DNA of 64,000 nucleotides, from positions 186,001-250,000 of the forward strand of contig PHBX01000011.1 of assembly GCA_002842045.1 (NCBI GenBank), written 5' to 3'. This DNA comes from Chloroflexi bacterium HGW-Chloroflexi-3 (GTDB taxonomy: Bacteria > Chloroflexota > Anaerolineae > Anaerolineales > Anaerolineaceae). Numbering within the stretch: position 1 is the stretch's first letter; every line of letters begins with the position of its first letter. Both the position numbers and the translations under genes were made by a program. Under the pieces are notes generated by a model. The model had not been told where the DNA came from, did no database searches, and was given only the letters and a program-made list of their open reading frames with translations. Positions 46,202 through 55,123 of the stretch are shown here, one piece after another.

Positions 46202-46241
46202 GCTTTTTATCCTGTTTTCTGCGAAAATTAGTTGTGATTGC

Positions 46242-46288
46242 TTGCATAAACTTTGAATGTACTCTATAATCAAACAGAACTTATGTTC
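46242..46288 (+). promoter_or_regulatory. Promoter with LexA-like box
   Basis: TTGCAT (46242-46247), a 17-bp spacer, then TATAAT (46265-46270) make a good sigma-70-type promoter on the plus strand. GAACTTATGTTC at 46277-46288 fits the GAAC-N4-GTTC LexA box of Gram-positive bacteria and overlaps the expected start of transcription. It would drive the LuxR-type gene. Confidence 0.6.
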
Positions 46289-46477
46289 TATAATACCAGA
46301 ACAATAAAATGCCGTTACCGTCCTTATCCATAACATCCTGAAATGATCGAAACGATTTTTTATTTTCACTATTGCCAAATTCCATCCTTCCCCCCTCGAC
46401 GATTAAGTATAGCGAGCAGGGGAATCTGTGTTTTAAGAACGATGCTTCCAGATCATTCATAGGGGAGGAAATCTTAA

Positions 46478-46891
46478 ATGCCGTTCATCAAGGTCAACAG
46501 CGACGAGGGTGATATTCTCGACCAGAACTTCAAGGGGTTGGATGGTGGGGAGAATATGCTGCCTGAATTATCGGATCCTTGTAGAGCGGTTGGTGATTAT
46601 CATGGTTATGAATTCACCATTACATCTAAAGAAGCGCCCCCGCCAGAAATTGAAGGCCCAAAATTATCTATGAGGGAGAGTGAAGTTTTGCAATATTTAG
46701 CCAATGGCTTCTCTCCTGACCAGATTGCTCTCAAGTTGGATATTAAAGTTAGGACGGTGAGAAAGCATCTTGATCATCTGGAAGCAAAATTCAAGACGGG
46801 TAGCCGAGATCAATTAATGGCAAGAGCCGGGTACCTGCGGCTGTGTAACCCGTATCAAAGAGTGTTCTCACCCCCGAAAAACGAAAATTAA
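46478..46891 (+). CDS. LuxR-type HTH regulator
   Basis: A 137-residue protein. The C-terminal half is a GerE/LuxR helix-turn-helix (MRESEVLQYLANGFSPDQIALKL, VRTVRKHLDHLEAKF). The N-terminus is not a receiver or PAS domain. GGAGG precedes ATG 46478. It sits downstream of a LexA-like promoter and may control island genes. Confidence 0.78.
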   Translation: MPFIKVNSDEGDILDQNFKGLDGGENMLPELSDPCRAVGDYHGYEFTITSKEAPPPEIEGPKLSMRESEVLQYLANGFSPDQIALKLDIKVRTVRKHLDHLEAKFKTGSRDQLMARAGYLRLCNPYQRVFSPPKNEN

Positions 46892-47009
46892 ATAACCACC
46901 GGTTAGTGGGTTGAGATCGTTGCTATAAATGAAAAAATATACTATCATTAACAAAGAACAAAATTTTCATTATCAGCATAGATCTTAGAAGCACACCCAA
47001 ACGATCATT

Positions 47010-47423
47010 ATGTCCAAATTCCCGGACTGGTTTAAGCGAGAATATAGGCGATGGAGTCGATCCCAGCCAGGTGAAGAAGATTTCCTGGCTTTTTGTTCTC
47101 TATTAGGATACACACCGGAAACTGTATTATCCTGGATGCATGGAGAATCTACTCCCCAAAACTGCGAAGTTTTGAGTCTTGCCGGGTTGTTTGGCATTAA
47201 GATCTATAAGGTTTTGGGATTGCCAGAACCAGATAAAGAACTCTTAAAGACTTTCAACTCATTCTCAAATCTTGCAGGGGAACTTCGCAGCAAAGCAGCG
47301 CATGCACTTTGGGAAGCCGATGTGGAAATAAAACAAAAACAATTACTTCCCGAATCTGATGAAGCCAAAGCGATACTTGCTAAAGTATTTGACAAGTGGG
47401 GATTCAACTTCTCAGGGAATTAA
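47010..47423 (+). CDS. XRE-like regulator of the island
   Basis: A 137-residue protein whose middle (LAFCSLLGYTPETVLSWMHGE, VLSLAGLFGIKIYKVLGLP) follows the helix pattern of XRE/Cro-type regulators. The C-terminal part is a helical tail. No strong ribosome-binding site precedes ATG 47010. It lies immediately upstream of the BREX locus and may regulate it. Confidence 0.58.
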   Translation: MSKFPDWFKREYRRWSRSQPGEEDFLAFCSLLGYTPETVLSWMHGESTPQNCEVLSLAGLFGIKIYKVLGLPEPDKELLKTFNSFSNLAGELRSKAAHALWEADVEIKQKQLLPESDEAKAILAKVFDKWGFNFSGN

Positions 47424-47482
47424 GTTTTAAATAATTGAGTGAAATAACAGAGGGGCATTCAGAAATGTACTTTAATTAAATT

Positions 47483-47509
47483 AAAGGCACCTGGTCTGGG
47501 TGCTTTTTT
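47483..47509 (+). terminator. Terminator before BREX locus
   Basis: Stem GCACC/GGTGC extended by A-T pairs, 7-nt loop, then TTTTTTG. It separates the XRE-like gene from the BREX promoter. Confidence 0.75.
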
Positions 47510-47570
47510 GATGAGTGGACTGCAGGTAAGTGTTCTATCTATCCAATTGCTAATTCAAAGCCGAATTTCA

Positions 47571-47609
47571 TTAGCAACTATCAATAATGAGTATATAATT
47601 ATGATAGTT
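47571..47609 (+). promoter_or_regulatory. BREX promoter with inverted-repeat operator
   Basis: TTAGCA (47571-47576), 17-bp spacer, TATAAT (47594-47599). AACTATCA (47576-47583) and TGATAGTT (47602-47609) form an exact inverted repeat that brackets the -10 box. A regulator bound here would block the promoter; the HTH protein encoded next is the natural candidate. Confidence 0.62.
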
Positions 47610-47640
47610 ACTCTCTTACCTTTCTAAAAAAGAAGGCAAA

Positions 47641-47841
47641 ATGTTAGATAACCTTCCCCCAGTCATGACAATTGAGGAAGCATCAAAATATCTGCAAATC
47701 CCATTGTCGTCTCTTTACAAACTTGCACAAGATGGGAAAATCCCGTGCCAGAAAGTTGGCAGGCATTGGCGGTTTCGTAAAGAAACGATAGATCATTGGC
47801 TGGATGAAAATCACGCTAATGAATTAAAAAAGGATCAATAG
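47641..47841 (+). CDS. Excisionase-family HTH protein, putative BREX regulator
   Basis: A 66-residue MerR/excisionase-type helix-turn-helix protein (MTIEEASKYLQIPLSSLYKLA, GRHWRFRKETIDHWL). It is the first gene of the BREX operon, 4 bp before brxF, and stands just downstream of an inverted repeat that overlaps the promoter. By position I infer autoregulation of the defence operon. It may instead be an accessory to element excision. Confidence 0.8.
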   Translation: MLDNLPPVMTIEEASKYLQIPLSSLYKLAQDGKIPCQKVGRHWRFRKETIDHWLDENHANELKKDQ

Positions 47842-47845
47842 CATT

Positions 47846-48322
47846 ATGCAGGCCTTTCAAGATGAACTGCTTGTCCGGTTAGCTATCGCACCACAGCAGT
47901 ATCATCGATTGATAATAATTCTCAATCCAGATAGTCGGATTGTCGACATGTCCAAGTTAGACATCGCCGGCAAATTTGGATTAAGATACATCAATCTTGG
48001 TTTGATTCTCAGCCAAATGCTTCTTGATCTAACCGAGCGACAAAAGGCTTTAAAGATGCCACAACTGGTCGATCAAATTATTGGATGTATTGAGGATAAA
48101 CCAGCCGTACTTGACCATATAGAGATATTATTCGAGCCAAGCTTACAACAAGACCCATTGCGTTTATTACAAGGCATGTCTCGTAATAGGACCATCCTCG
48201 CAATCTGGAATGGCCAAGTTAATAATGGGTATTTGACCTACGCAGCAACAGAACACCCCGAATATCGCAAATATTCCATCCGCGATTTGAATATATTATC
48301 ACTATCTGATTATTCAGAATAA
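47846..48322 (+). CDS. brxF: BrxF-like protein of BREX type 3
   Basis: A 158-residue protein in the position and size of BrxF, the small ATPase-like protein that opens type 3 BREX operons. The core LIIILNPDSRIVDMSKLD stands where relatives carry a P-loop, but no GxxxxGK[ST] is visible, so nucleotide binding is doubtful. Later strands IEILFEPSLQQDP and NRTILAIWNG fit a P-loop-type fold. Identification rests mainly on position directly before brxC. Confidence 0.75.
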   Translation: MQAFQDELLVRLAIAPQQYHRLIIILNPDSRIVDMSKLDIAGKFGLRYINLGLILSQMLLDLTERQKALKMPQLVDQIIGCIEDKPAVLDHIEILFEPSLQQDPLRLLQGMSRNRTILAIWNGQVNNGYLTYAATEHPEYRKYSIRDLNILSLSDYSE

Positions 48323-48346
48323 ACCGCTAATGCCTCAGGAGCTAGT

Positions 48347-51300
48347 ATGAAATTTCGTGACTTAATCCAATTTGAACCCATTGAATCTGTAATCCAACTC
48401 CGTTCTGCAGATCAACTGACTAACGCTCAGCGCTTGGTGGCATCGTATGTAATTTCGAAAGATATGGCAGAACGAATTGTGAATCTTGTGATTCCAAATC
48501 TGCAATTTGAAGAACCCTTTGATAACAAAGGATTGATGGTTGTAGGAAATTATGGAACTGGTAAATCGCACTTGATGTCGTTTATTTCAGCAGTAGTCGA
48601 ACATCCTGAACTGACATCATTTATTCGCCAGTCGGAAAAAATAAAAAGAGCAGATGGTCAATATACTACCGTCACTGATGAAGTAAAGAGAATCACTGGC
48701 AAGTTCAAGGTAATTCGAACAGAAATCGGTTATACCACGATGCCCCTCCGTGACATTCTGGTTGCAGAGTTGGAAGAATTTCTAGCCTCAATTGGTGTTA
48801 ACTTTACTTTTCCTCCGGCCAATCAGGTATCTTCTTATAAAGATCCTTTCGAGCGGATGATGGCTGCCTTTGAAAGTATCTACCCTGATCATGGACTATT
48901 ATTGGTGGTTGATGAATTACTAGATTATTTGCGGACAAGACGAGATCAAGAATTAATATTGGATTTGAGTTTCCTGCGCGAAATCGGAGAGGTTTCAAAA
49001 GACCTGCGTTTTCGGTTTATTGCTGGAGTCCAGGAAACCCTTTTTGACAACGAACGATTTTCTTTTGTGGCCGATAGTATGCGCCGCGTGCAAGCTCGTT
49101 TTGAGCAGATACTCATCGCCCGTCAAGATGTAAAGTTTGTTGTTTCCGAAAGGTTATTGAAAAAAACTGTTGACCAGCAAGCCAAGATTCGCGAATATTT
49201 GCTGCGTTTCGCCCGGTGTTACGGGAATATGAATGAGCGTCTTGACGAATATGTTCGCATGTTCCCAATTCACCCTGACTACATTGATATTTTTGAACGT
49301 ATTACCGTTGTCGAAAAGCGTGAAGTATTAAAGACTCTTTCTTTGGCAATGAAACGAATTCTGGATGAAGAGATTCCTCAGGACCACCCCAAACTTATCG
49401 CTTACGATAGTTATTGGGCCAACCTCCGTGAGAATCCGGCTTTCAGGGCAGTTCCGGATATTCGAAAAGTTATAGATGTCAGCCAGACGCTTGAAACACG
49501 TATCGAACAGGGTTTCACCCGTAAAGCATATCTCCCAATGGCTCGTCGAGTTATTCAGGCACTTTCTGTCCACCGGTTATCTACTAATAATATTCGCGCA
49601 AAAACAGGTCCTACCGCATCAGAATTACGCGATACTTTATGCCTATATCAAGTTGGAATTGAAGATATGGGGGGAGAGGTGGCTGATAATTTACTCACCC
49701 AGGTTGAAACGATCCTCCGGGAAATCCTCAAGACAGTCAACGGACAATTTATTTCCCGTGTGGATGACAGTGGTCAGGTATTTCTTGATGTAGATAAAGA
49801 TATTGACCATGCCGCACTTATTGATAAACGGATTGAATCCTTAGATACAAACCGACTTGACCTCGCTTATTATGGCGCACTGACTCGCATACTAGAACGT
49901 ACGGATAGTTACTATCCAGGAACACACCTGGCGTGGGAATATGATGATGGTATAGAATGGCGAGATCGCCATGCCGCTCGATCCGGGTATCTATTTTTTG
50001 GCACTCCAAACCAGCGATCCACAGCCCAACCTGAACGTGATTTCTATATCTATTTTATTCAACCGCATGATGCGCCTGTTTATTCCGATGAGAAGAAGTC
50101 AGACGAAGTTTTTTGGAAGTTGGTTAATTCAGATGATGAATTCAGGATGGCATTAAGACGCTATGCTGCTGCACTTGACTTGTCTTCCACTTCTTCCGGA
50201 CAAGATAAATCAACTTATGAAACAAAAGCGGGAGAATTCCTAACCACAATGGTCAAGTGGCTACAGCAGCATATTACGACTGCATATGAGGTAACCTGCC
50301 AGGGTGTTAGCCGAAACGTTGCCGAATGGATCAAGCATGGGCAAATTTCCGTTTCATTTAGTAGCAATCGGCTTAATGTTCGTGATTTAGTTAATCTTGT
50401 AAGCAGCGTTTGCCTGGTGCCGAGCTTCCAAAATGATGCTCCCGAGTACCCAGTTTTTTCCCTTACAATCACGAATAAAAGTCGGCCACAAGCCGCCCAA
50501 GATGCTATACGCTGGATTCGAGGAGTAACCAAGACACAGCAGGCTGCCGCGGTGCTTGATGCTCTGGAATTATTGGATGGCGACCGACTATCCATAGGCA
50601 ATTCCCGTTACGCCAACCACATTATGGATTTACTTCGTAAAAAAGGTAATGGGCAGGTACTCAACCGTAGTGAATTGATTACTGATGATTACGGTGTCGA
50701 GTATATGTCGCCAGACCTTTTCCGATTAGAACCCGAATGGGTTGCCGTTCTGCTAGCAGCTCTGGTTTACAACGGCAACCTAGTATTATCCATTACTGGT
50801 AAAAAATTCGATGCGAGTATGATGGATGCCATGGCTGCAACATCGATTGATGATATATGCCGATTTAAATATATAGAATTCCCCAAAGATTGGAACATCC
50901 CTGCACTAAAAGCCCTAATGGAATTGGTTGGATTAGAACCTGGTAAAGCTATTCTCATTACACAAGGTAGTTCTATTGCAGACACAATCGTGTCCCAAGA
51001 ATTGATCCCAAAGATTGGCGAGATGGTCAATCGCTTCGTAATGGCACAACAAACTCTTCAATCTGGACTATCATTTTGGGGAACACCGCTTTATTCCGAG
51101 AATGAGCGCAATGAATTTATGTCAAGAATTGCTTCAGCGAAGAGTTTCCTTGAAACTTCGCAGGCTTTCAATACACCTGGAAAACTAAAGAATTTTACCG
51201 TTGAAACGGCAATTATTCAGCAGCACCAGGCAGCACTCGATACACTCAAAGAATCGGAAGCTATACAGGCATTAGTTGCTGATCTAAACCCATTGGCTAA

Positions 51301-52117
51301 TTATTGTTCTCAAGCTGCGTTGGCATTGCCCTCTGAACATCCTTGGGTTGAAAAGGTTCACGATCAGCAAGCACAAATTATCGCTCATCTCAAAACTCCA
51401 TCGAAGCGCAATCAAATTGGTTTTCGCCAACAAATCCTTCAAAGCCTGACGCAGTTGAAGAAGGAATATCAGGTTATTTACATCGGTCTCCATACGAAGG
51501 CTCGATTAAATCTAACCGAAGATAAACGCAAGGCGGCATTACTCCATGACAGCCGACTAGAGCAGTTGCGCAAACTGGCAACGATTGAATTAATGCATTC
51601 TGGTCAATTAAATGATCTTCAGAACCGGTTAATTGGATTAAAGACGTGCTTTGCGATGACCGAAACAGATCTGCAATCAACCCCCGTTTGTCCTCATTGC
51701 GGTTTTAAGCCGGCAGCCGAACCAGAAAATATTAATGCCGGTTTTCAGCTGAAACAATTGGACCTGGAATTAGATGCTCTGGTTTCTGAATGGGCAAAAG
51801 GGTTGTTAGACAATCTGGAAGATCCAATGACACAAGCGAATCTGGAACTTCTACGTCCGGAATATCAAAAAGTTATTCATAACTTTATCGCTGAACGCCA
51901 CTTGCCGGATCCTGTCTCCAATGAATTTATTCTGGCGGCGCAAGAAGTGCTTTCCACGTTGACTAAGATCACCATCAAGGTGGAGGAGCTTCGCACAGTA
52001 TTACAAAACGGTGGATCGCCTGTGACTGTTCAGGAATACCGTAAGCGTTTTGAAGAACACCTGACAAATCTGACCAAAGGGAAAGATTCCAGCAAGGTCA
52101 GAATCGTAATCGAATGA
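48347..52117 (+). CDS. brxC: BrxC-like ATPase of BREX type 3
   Basis: A 1256-residue AAA-type ATPase of the DUF6079/BrxC-PglY family. Walker A is GNYGTGKSH (about residues 68-76), Walker [13 protein letters not shown] (near 180). A CPHC motif occurs late (about 1122). The long middle is mainly helical. In BREX, BrxC is an essential, probably multimeric ATPase of the complex that protects host DNA and blocks phage replication. AGGAG precedes ATG 48347. It is followed by three accessory genes, not the usual methyltransferase. Confidence 0.9.
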   Translation: MKFRDLIQFEPIESVIQLRSADQLTNAQRLVASYVISKDMAERIVNLVIPNLQFEEPFDNKGLMVVGNYGTGKSHLMSFISAVVEHPELTSFIRQSEKIKRADGQYTTVTDEVKRITGKFKVIRTEIGYTTMPLRDILVAELEEFLASIGVNFTFPPANQVSSYKDPFERMMAAFESIYPDHGLLLVVDELLDYLRTRRDQELILDLSFLREIGEVSKDLRFRFIAGVQETLFDNERFSFVADSMRRVQARFEQILIARQDVKFVVSERLLKKTVDQQAKIREYLLRFARCYGNMNERLDEYVRMFPIHPDYIDIFERITVVEKREVLKTLSLAMKRILDEEIPQDHPKLIAYDSYWANLRENPAFRAVPDIRKVIDVSQTLETRIEQGFTRKAYLPMARRVIQALSVHRLSTNNIRAKTGPTASELRDTLCLYQVGIEDMGGEVADNLLTQVETILREILKTVNGQFISRVDDSGQVFLDVDKDIDHAALIDKRIESLDTNRLDLAYYGALTRILERTDSYYPGTHLAWEYDDGIEWRDRHAARSGYLFFGTPNQRSTAQPERDFYIYFIQPHDAPVYSDEKKSDEVFWKLVNSDDEFRMALRRYAAALDLSSTSSGQDKSTYETKAGEFLTTMVKWLQQHITTAYEVTCQGVSRNVAEWIKHGQISVSFSSNRLNVRDLVNLVSSVCLVPSFQNDAPEYPVFSLTITNKSRPQAAQDAIRWIRGVTKTQQAAAVLDALELLDGDRLSIGNSRYANHIMDLLRKKGNGQVLNRSELITDDYGVEYMSPDLFRLEPEWVAVLLAALVYNGNLVLSITGKKFDASMMDAMAATSIDDICRFKYIEFPKDWNIPALKALMELVGLEPGKAILITQGSSIADTIVSQELIPKIGEMVNRFVMAQQTLQSGLSFWGTPLYSENERNEFMSRIASAKSFLETSQAFNTPGKLKNFTVETAIIQQHQAALDTLKESEAIQALVADLNPLANYCSQAALALPSEHPWVEKVHDQQAQIIAHLKTPSKRNQIGFRQQILQSLTQLKKEYQVIYIGLHTKARLNLTEDKRKAALLHDSRLEQLRKLATIELMHSGQLNDLQNRLIGLKTCFAMTETDLQSTPVCPHCGFKPAAEPENINAGFQLKQLDLELDALVSEWAKGLLDNLEDPMTQANLELLRPEYQKVIHNFIAERHLPDPVSNEFILAAQEVLSTLTKITIKVEELRTVLQNGGSPVTVQEYRKRFEEHLTNLTKGKDSSKVRIVIE

Positions 52118-52136
52118 TTAGACTTCGGGAGGAATA

Positions 52137-54017
52137 ATGATTACAAAATGGAAACTTTTTAATTTTAAATCCGTTCGAAGTCTGACCGAACTACCAATGG
52201 GACAGTTGACGATATTTGCTGGCCCAAATAGCAGCGGAAAAAGCACAATTCTCCAATCAATGCTTTTAATAAACCAGACCATTCTTAGTAGAGTTGAATC
52301 TCGCTCAGTTGTTTTGAATGGTCCAATAACTAAACTTGGCCAGTTTGATGATCTGCGTTCTTTCAATAGCAATTCGAACCAGATAACGATAGGATGGGAA
52401 TATCAGCTTGTTGATTCTGACGAGATATCCCCATACTCAAGAGTGTATGGGGGTAGAAGAAGAAATGGAACGCTTCGAAGCATCAGTTGCGATGTGTCAT
52501 TTGACGTGGACCCTACCTTCCCTCAACAGGATTTATTGCAATTAAACCCACGGCTTTTTGCCAGTAATATTTCCTCGATTTATCAGACTGATGACAGTCT
52601 AGAACATCGCGCATCAATCCAGGTTACCAGATCAAAGCCATATGGGGAAAAGTTTCGTGAGCTGGAAATTGAAGAACCCGAAGATGAAATCACACAACAG
52701 AGCCTGTCTTACGATTTGGAACTCGACGCATCATCATTGAGTGAATTTAAAGAGGACCTAAATTCACTGACCCCTATTGGCTGTACATTACGCCACTTTT
52801 TACCCAGGATAATAGCTGCTAGGTTTGATTTTAGGGAACAGAAAGCAAACCTAATCTCCGCCACAATTACAGATTTTTCTTCTCGCCCATTGTCTTATCG
52901 AAGACCTATAGATGGCTACACAATAATTCCCGAACCAATAATCGAATTGCTTATTAAGAAAATCGGCAAAGAATTAATCCTGCAAGTTCTTCCAAACTTA
53001 CAACAACAAACCCTTTTCCAAGAAAGTCAATATCCACCAGTATCTTTGGAAGATTGGCTGGAAGGCTTAAGAAGGATCAACACAACAGATCGCATAAAAT
53101 TGCGAAAAGCAATTCAAGAACATGAACCCACCTTAGGTGAAGAAATCCATGCTCTTGTGATGAATTCCGAAGAATGTCAAAATGCTGTCCAAATCAAACA
53201 GCTACCTTCCTATTTATCTGATGCAATCCGATTTATTGATTTCGTTTTTACAAACCGCGTAAAGTATCTTGGCCCTTTACGGGATGAACCAAAACCTTTA
53301 TATCCTTTAGCTACTTCGGTTGATCCAGCCGACATTGGTCTTAGAGGGGAATTCACGGCAGCAGTTTTGGATCTGAATAAAGGAAGAAAGATCAAATATA
53401 TACCTGCAAGTATTTTTAAGAAACCCAATGTTGATTCAGACATAATCTCTCGTTCCCTGGAAGCAGCTGTTATTGACTGGCTACAATACATGGGGGTAGC
53501 AGAAAAGATACAAACCGAAGATAGTGGAAAACTAGGACATAAACTTCAAGTTACAACTCCCGGCACCAGTGTTCTGCATGATCTAACCCATGTCGGTGTT
53601 GGGATTAGCCAGGTATTACCAATTCTTGTCATGTGCCTATTGGCTGAACCAGATACAACACTAATTATTGAGCAGCCGGAATTGCATTTACACCCAAAGG
53701 TGCAAACACTCTTGGGAGATTTCTTCCTTTCAATGGCATTGCTAGGAAAGCAATGCATTATTGAAACCCACAGCGAATATATCATTAATCGATTGCGTTT
53801 CCGTGCAGCAGCTGCCAGATCGGAATCTATTTCGTCACTAATGAAAGTTTATTTCGTAGAGAAGAATGATGGAAATTCTGAATTTCGTCCGGTTGAGGTC
53901 AATAAATATGGCGCAATCACGGATTGGCCGGATGGCTTCTTTGATCAATCCCAATCAGAAGCTGAAGAAATTCTTCGGGCTGCAACATTGAAACGCAAAG
54001 CAGAGAAGGGGAAGTGA
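52137..54017 (+). CDS. ABC-type AAA ATPase with DUF3696, embedded in BREX
   Basis: A 626-residue OLD/SMC-like ATPase. Walker A is GPNSSGKST (about 29-37), Walker B is LIIEQPELHLHP (about 505-516) and THSEYIINRL is the D-loop/His-switch. The C-terminal part ends in the DUF3696 pattern (NKYGAITDWPDGFFDQ). Such ATPases act as sensors or switches for partner effectors in several defence systems. The next gene starts one base after its stop, so the two form a module. It is 19 bp after brxC and not part of the standard BREX-3 core. Confidence 0.87.
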   Translation: MITKWKLFNFKSVRSLTELPMGQLTIFAGPNSSGKSTILQSMLLINQTILSRVESRSVVLNGPITKLGQFDDLRSFNSNSNQITIGWEYQLVDSDEISPYSRVYGGRRRNGTLRSISCDVSFDVDPTFPQQDLLQLNPRLFASNISSIYQTDDSLEHRASIQVTRSKPYGEKFRELEIEEPEDEITQQSLSYDLELDASSLSEFKEDLNSLTPIGCTLRHFLPRIIAARFDFREQKANLISATITDFSSRPLSYRRPIDGYTIIPEPIIELLIKKIGKELILQVLPNLQQQTLFQESQYPPVSLEDWLEGLRRINTTDRIKLRKAIQEHEPTLGEEIHALVMNSEECQNAVQIKQLPSYLSDAIRFIDFVFTNRVKYLGPLRDEPKPLYPLATSVDPADIGLRGEFTAAVLDLNKGRKIKYIPASIFKKPNVDSDIISRSLEAAVIDWLQYMGVAEKIQTEDSGKLGHKLQVTTPGTSVLHDLTHVGVGISQVLPILVMCLLAEPDTTLIIEQPELHLHPKVQTLLGDFFLSMALLGKQCIIETHSEYIINRLRFRAAAARSESISSLMKVYFVEKNDGNSEFRPVEVNKYGAITDWPDGFFDQSQSEAEEILRAATLKRKAEKGK

Positions 54018-54018
54018 T

Positions 54019-55068
54019 ATGCCCAGTGTAACCATTGATACATGTGTACTTGCAGCTCCTCCATTGAGTGCCCTTCGTGATGATATTCTAGAATATGTGG
54101 AAACTCTGCTTGACTGGAAGAAACTGCTGGACGAACCATGGGTTGCTATTTACATGAGTGAACATGCCGCAGAAGCGATGATCGATGCAGGGGTTTATCC
54201 CCTTCGGAATGAATTGAAACGTCTGTTTTCAGCCAAAGGGATTCAGGAATATGATGCTAATACGGTTGGATTATTGGCCGAAGATCTATTAAAAAAAACT
54301 CCAGGCTTTGAAACATATTTCCGGATCCGCGATGTTTTATCCGAGGATATTATCACACTGCCTGATTTGCTTTCAATTCATACTGGGCCTGAACTTTCCA
54401 GTGAATTGGCACGAATCGTAGTGATCATCGCGATTCTACGATCTTTCTGTCGCCATCCAGTTTTAGATCACAGCCTAATTGTCAAGCCCTGGCAGGGAAG
54501 CTCAGTTGTTCAGGTAAATGCCCATGTTCATGATATTGAAACCACACGTGATGATTTAGTAGCGTTTCCCACCCCACCCGAATTTTTCGAAGGCGACATC
54601 TTAACCTGTCAGAATTTTCGCGAATTTGTGCTAAATCTGGATGAAGTTACCATCTGGGAAGCTGCAGAAGCTGAAATCGGGTTAAATTTAGCAGTCAAAA
54701 TCTCGGTTTATAAGTACCGTTTGGAACGCGCCATCGAGCCAGGTTGGGATGACATTCAGGGATTCCGTTTTGGCTGCGAATTTTTCCGGCGCATGCGCAC
54801 CTGTGAGCAAGGCGGTACCCCCAGATTGGTGGAACGCACGCTGCGCGCCCTAGCTGAGACGGTGGATAAACAGAATATGCGTGCCGTGCATCCCAAACGC
54901 ACAGGACCAGGCGGCGGCGATCCACAAGAGATGCGCGGACAAGATAAAGCTTGGCGGCGCGATATTGATCGCGAATACCACCTACATTACTGGGAGTGTG
55001 CAGACGGTTCGATTGAATTTGCATCGGTTGGCCCGCACAACATGTTTGATATTCCATGGTGTTCTTAA
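54019..55068 (+). CDS. Unknown partner of DUF3696 ATPase, putative effector
   Basis: A 349-residue protein beginning one base after the ATPase stop. The N-terminus VTIDTCVLAAPP looks like the first strand and Asp of a PIN-like domain but further PIN acidic motifs are not clear. The middle (VHDIETTRDDLVAFPTPPEFF) is not recognised. The C-terminal 55 residues (GQDKAWRRDIDREYHLHYW, then FASVGPHN) form a compact basic/aromatic domain that could be a nuclease or RelE-like fold. From about 54740 to 55060 the DNA is visibly more GC-rich than the preceding 700 bp. I infer an effector of mixed origin; function not established. Confidence 0.72.
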   Translation: MPSVTIDTCVLAAPPLSALRDDILEYVETLLDWKKLLDEPWVAIYMSEHAAEAMIDAGVYPLRNELKRLFSAKGIQEYDANTVGLLAEDLLKKTPGFETYFRIRDVLSEDIITLPDLLSIHTGPELSSELARIVVIIAILRSFCRHPVLDHSLIVKPWQGSSVVQVNAHVHDIETTRDDLVAFPTPPEFFEGDILTCQNFREFVLNLDEVTIWEAAEAEIGLNLAVKISVYKYRLERAIEPGWDDIQGFRFGCEFFRRMRTCEQGGTPRLVERTLRALAETVDKQNMRAVHPKRTGPGGGDPQEMRGQDKAWRRDIDREYHLHYWECADGSIEFASVGPHNMFDIPWCS

Positions 55069-55123
55069 AATAAATCAGCTGGTCAATCTATAAATGACCA
55101 GAAGGTGCATGGAGCAAAGTTTT

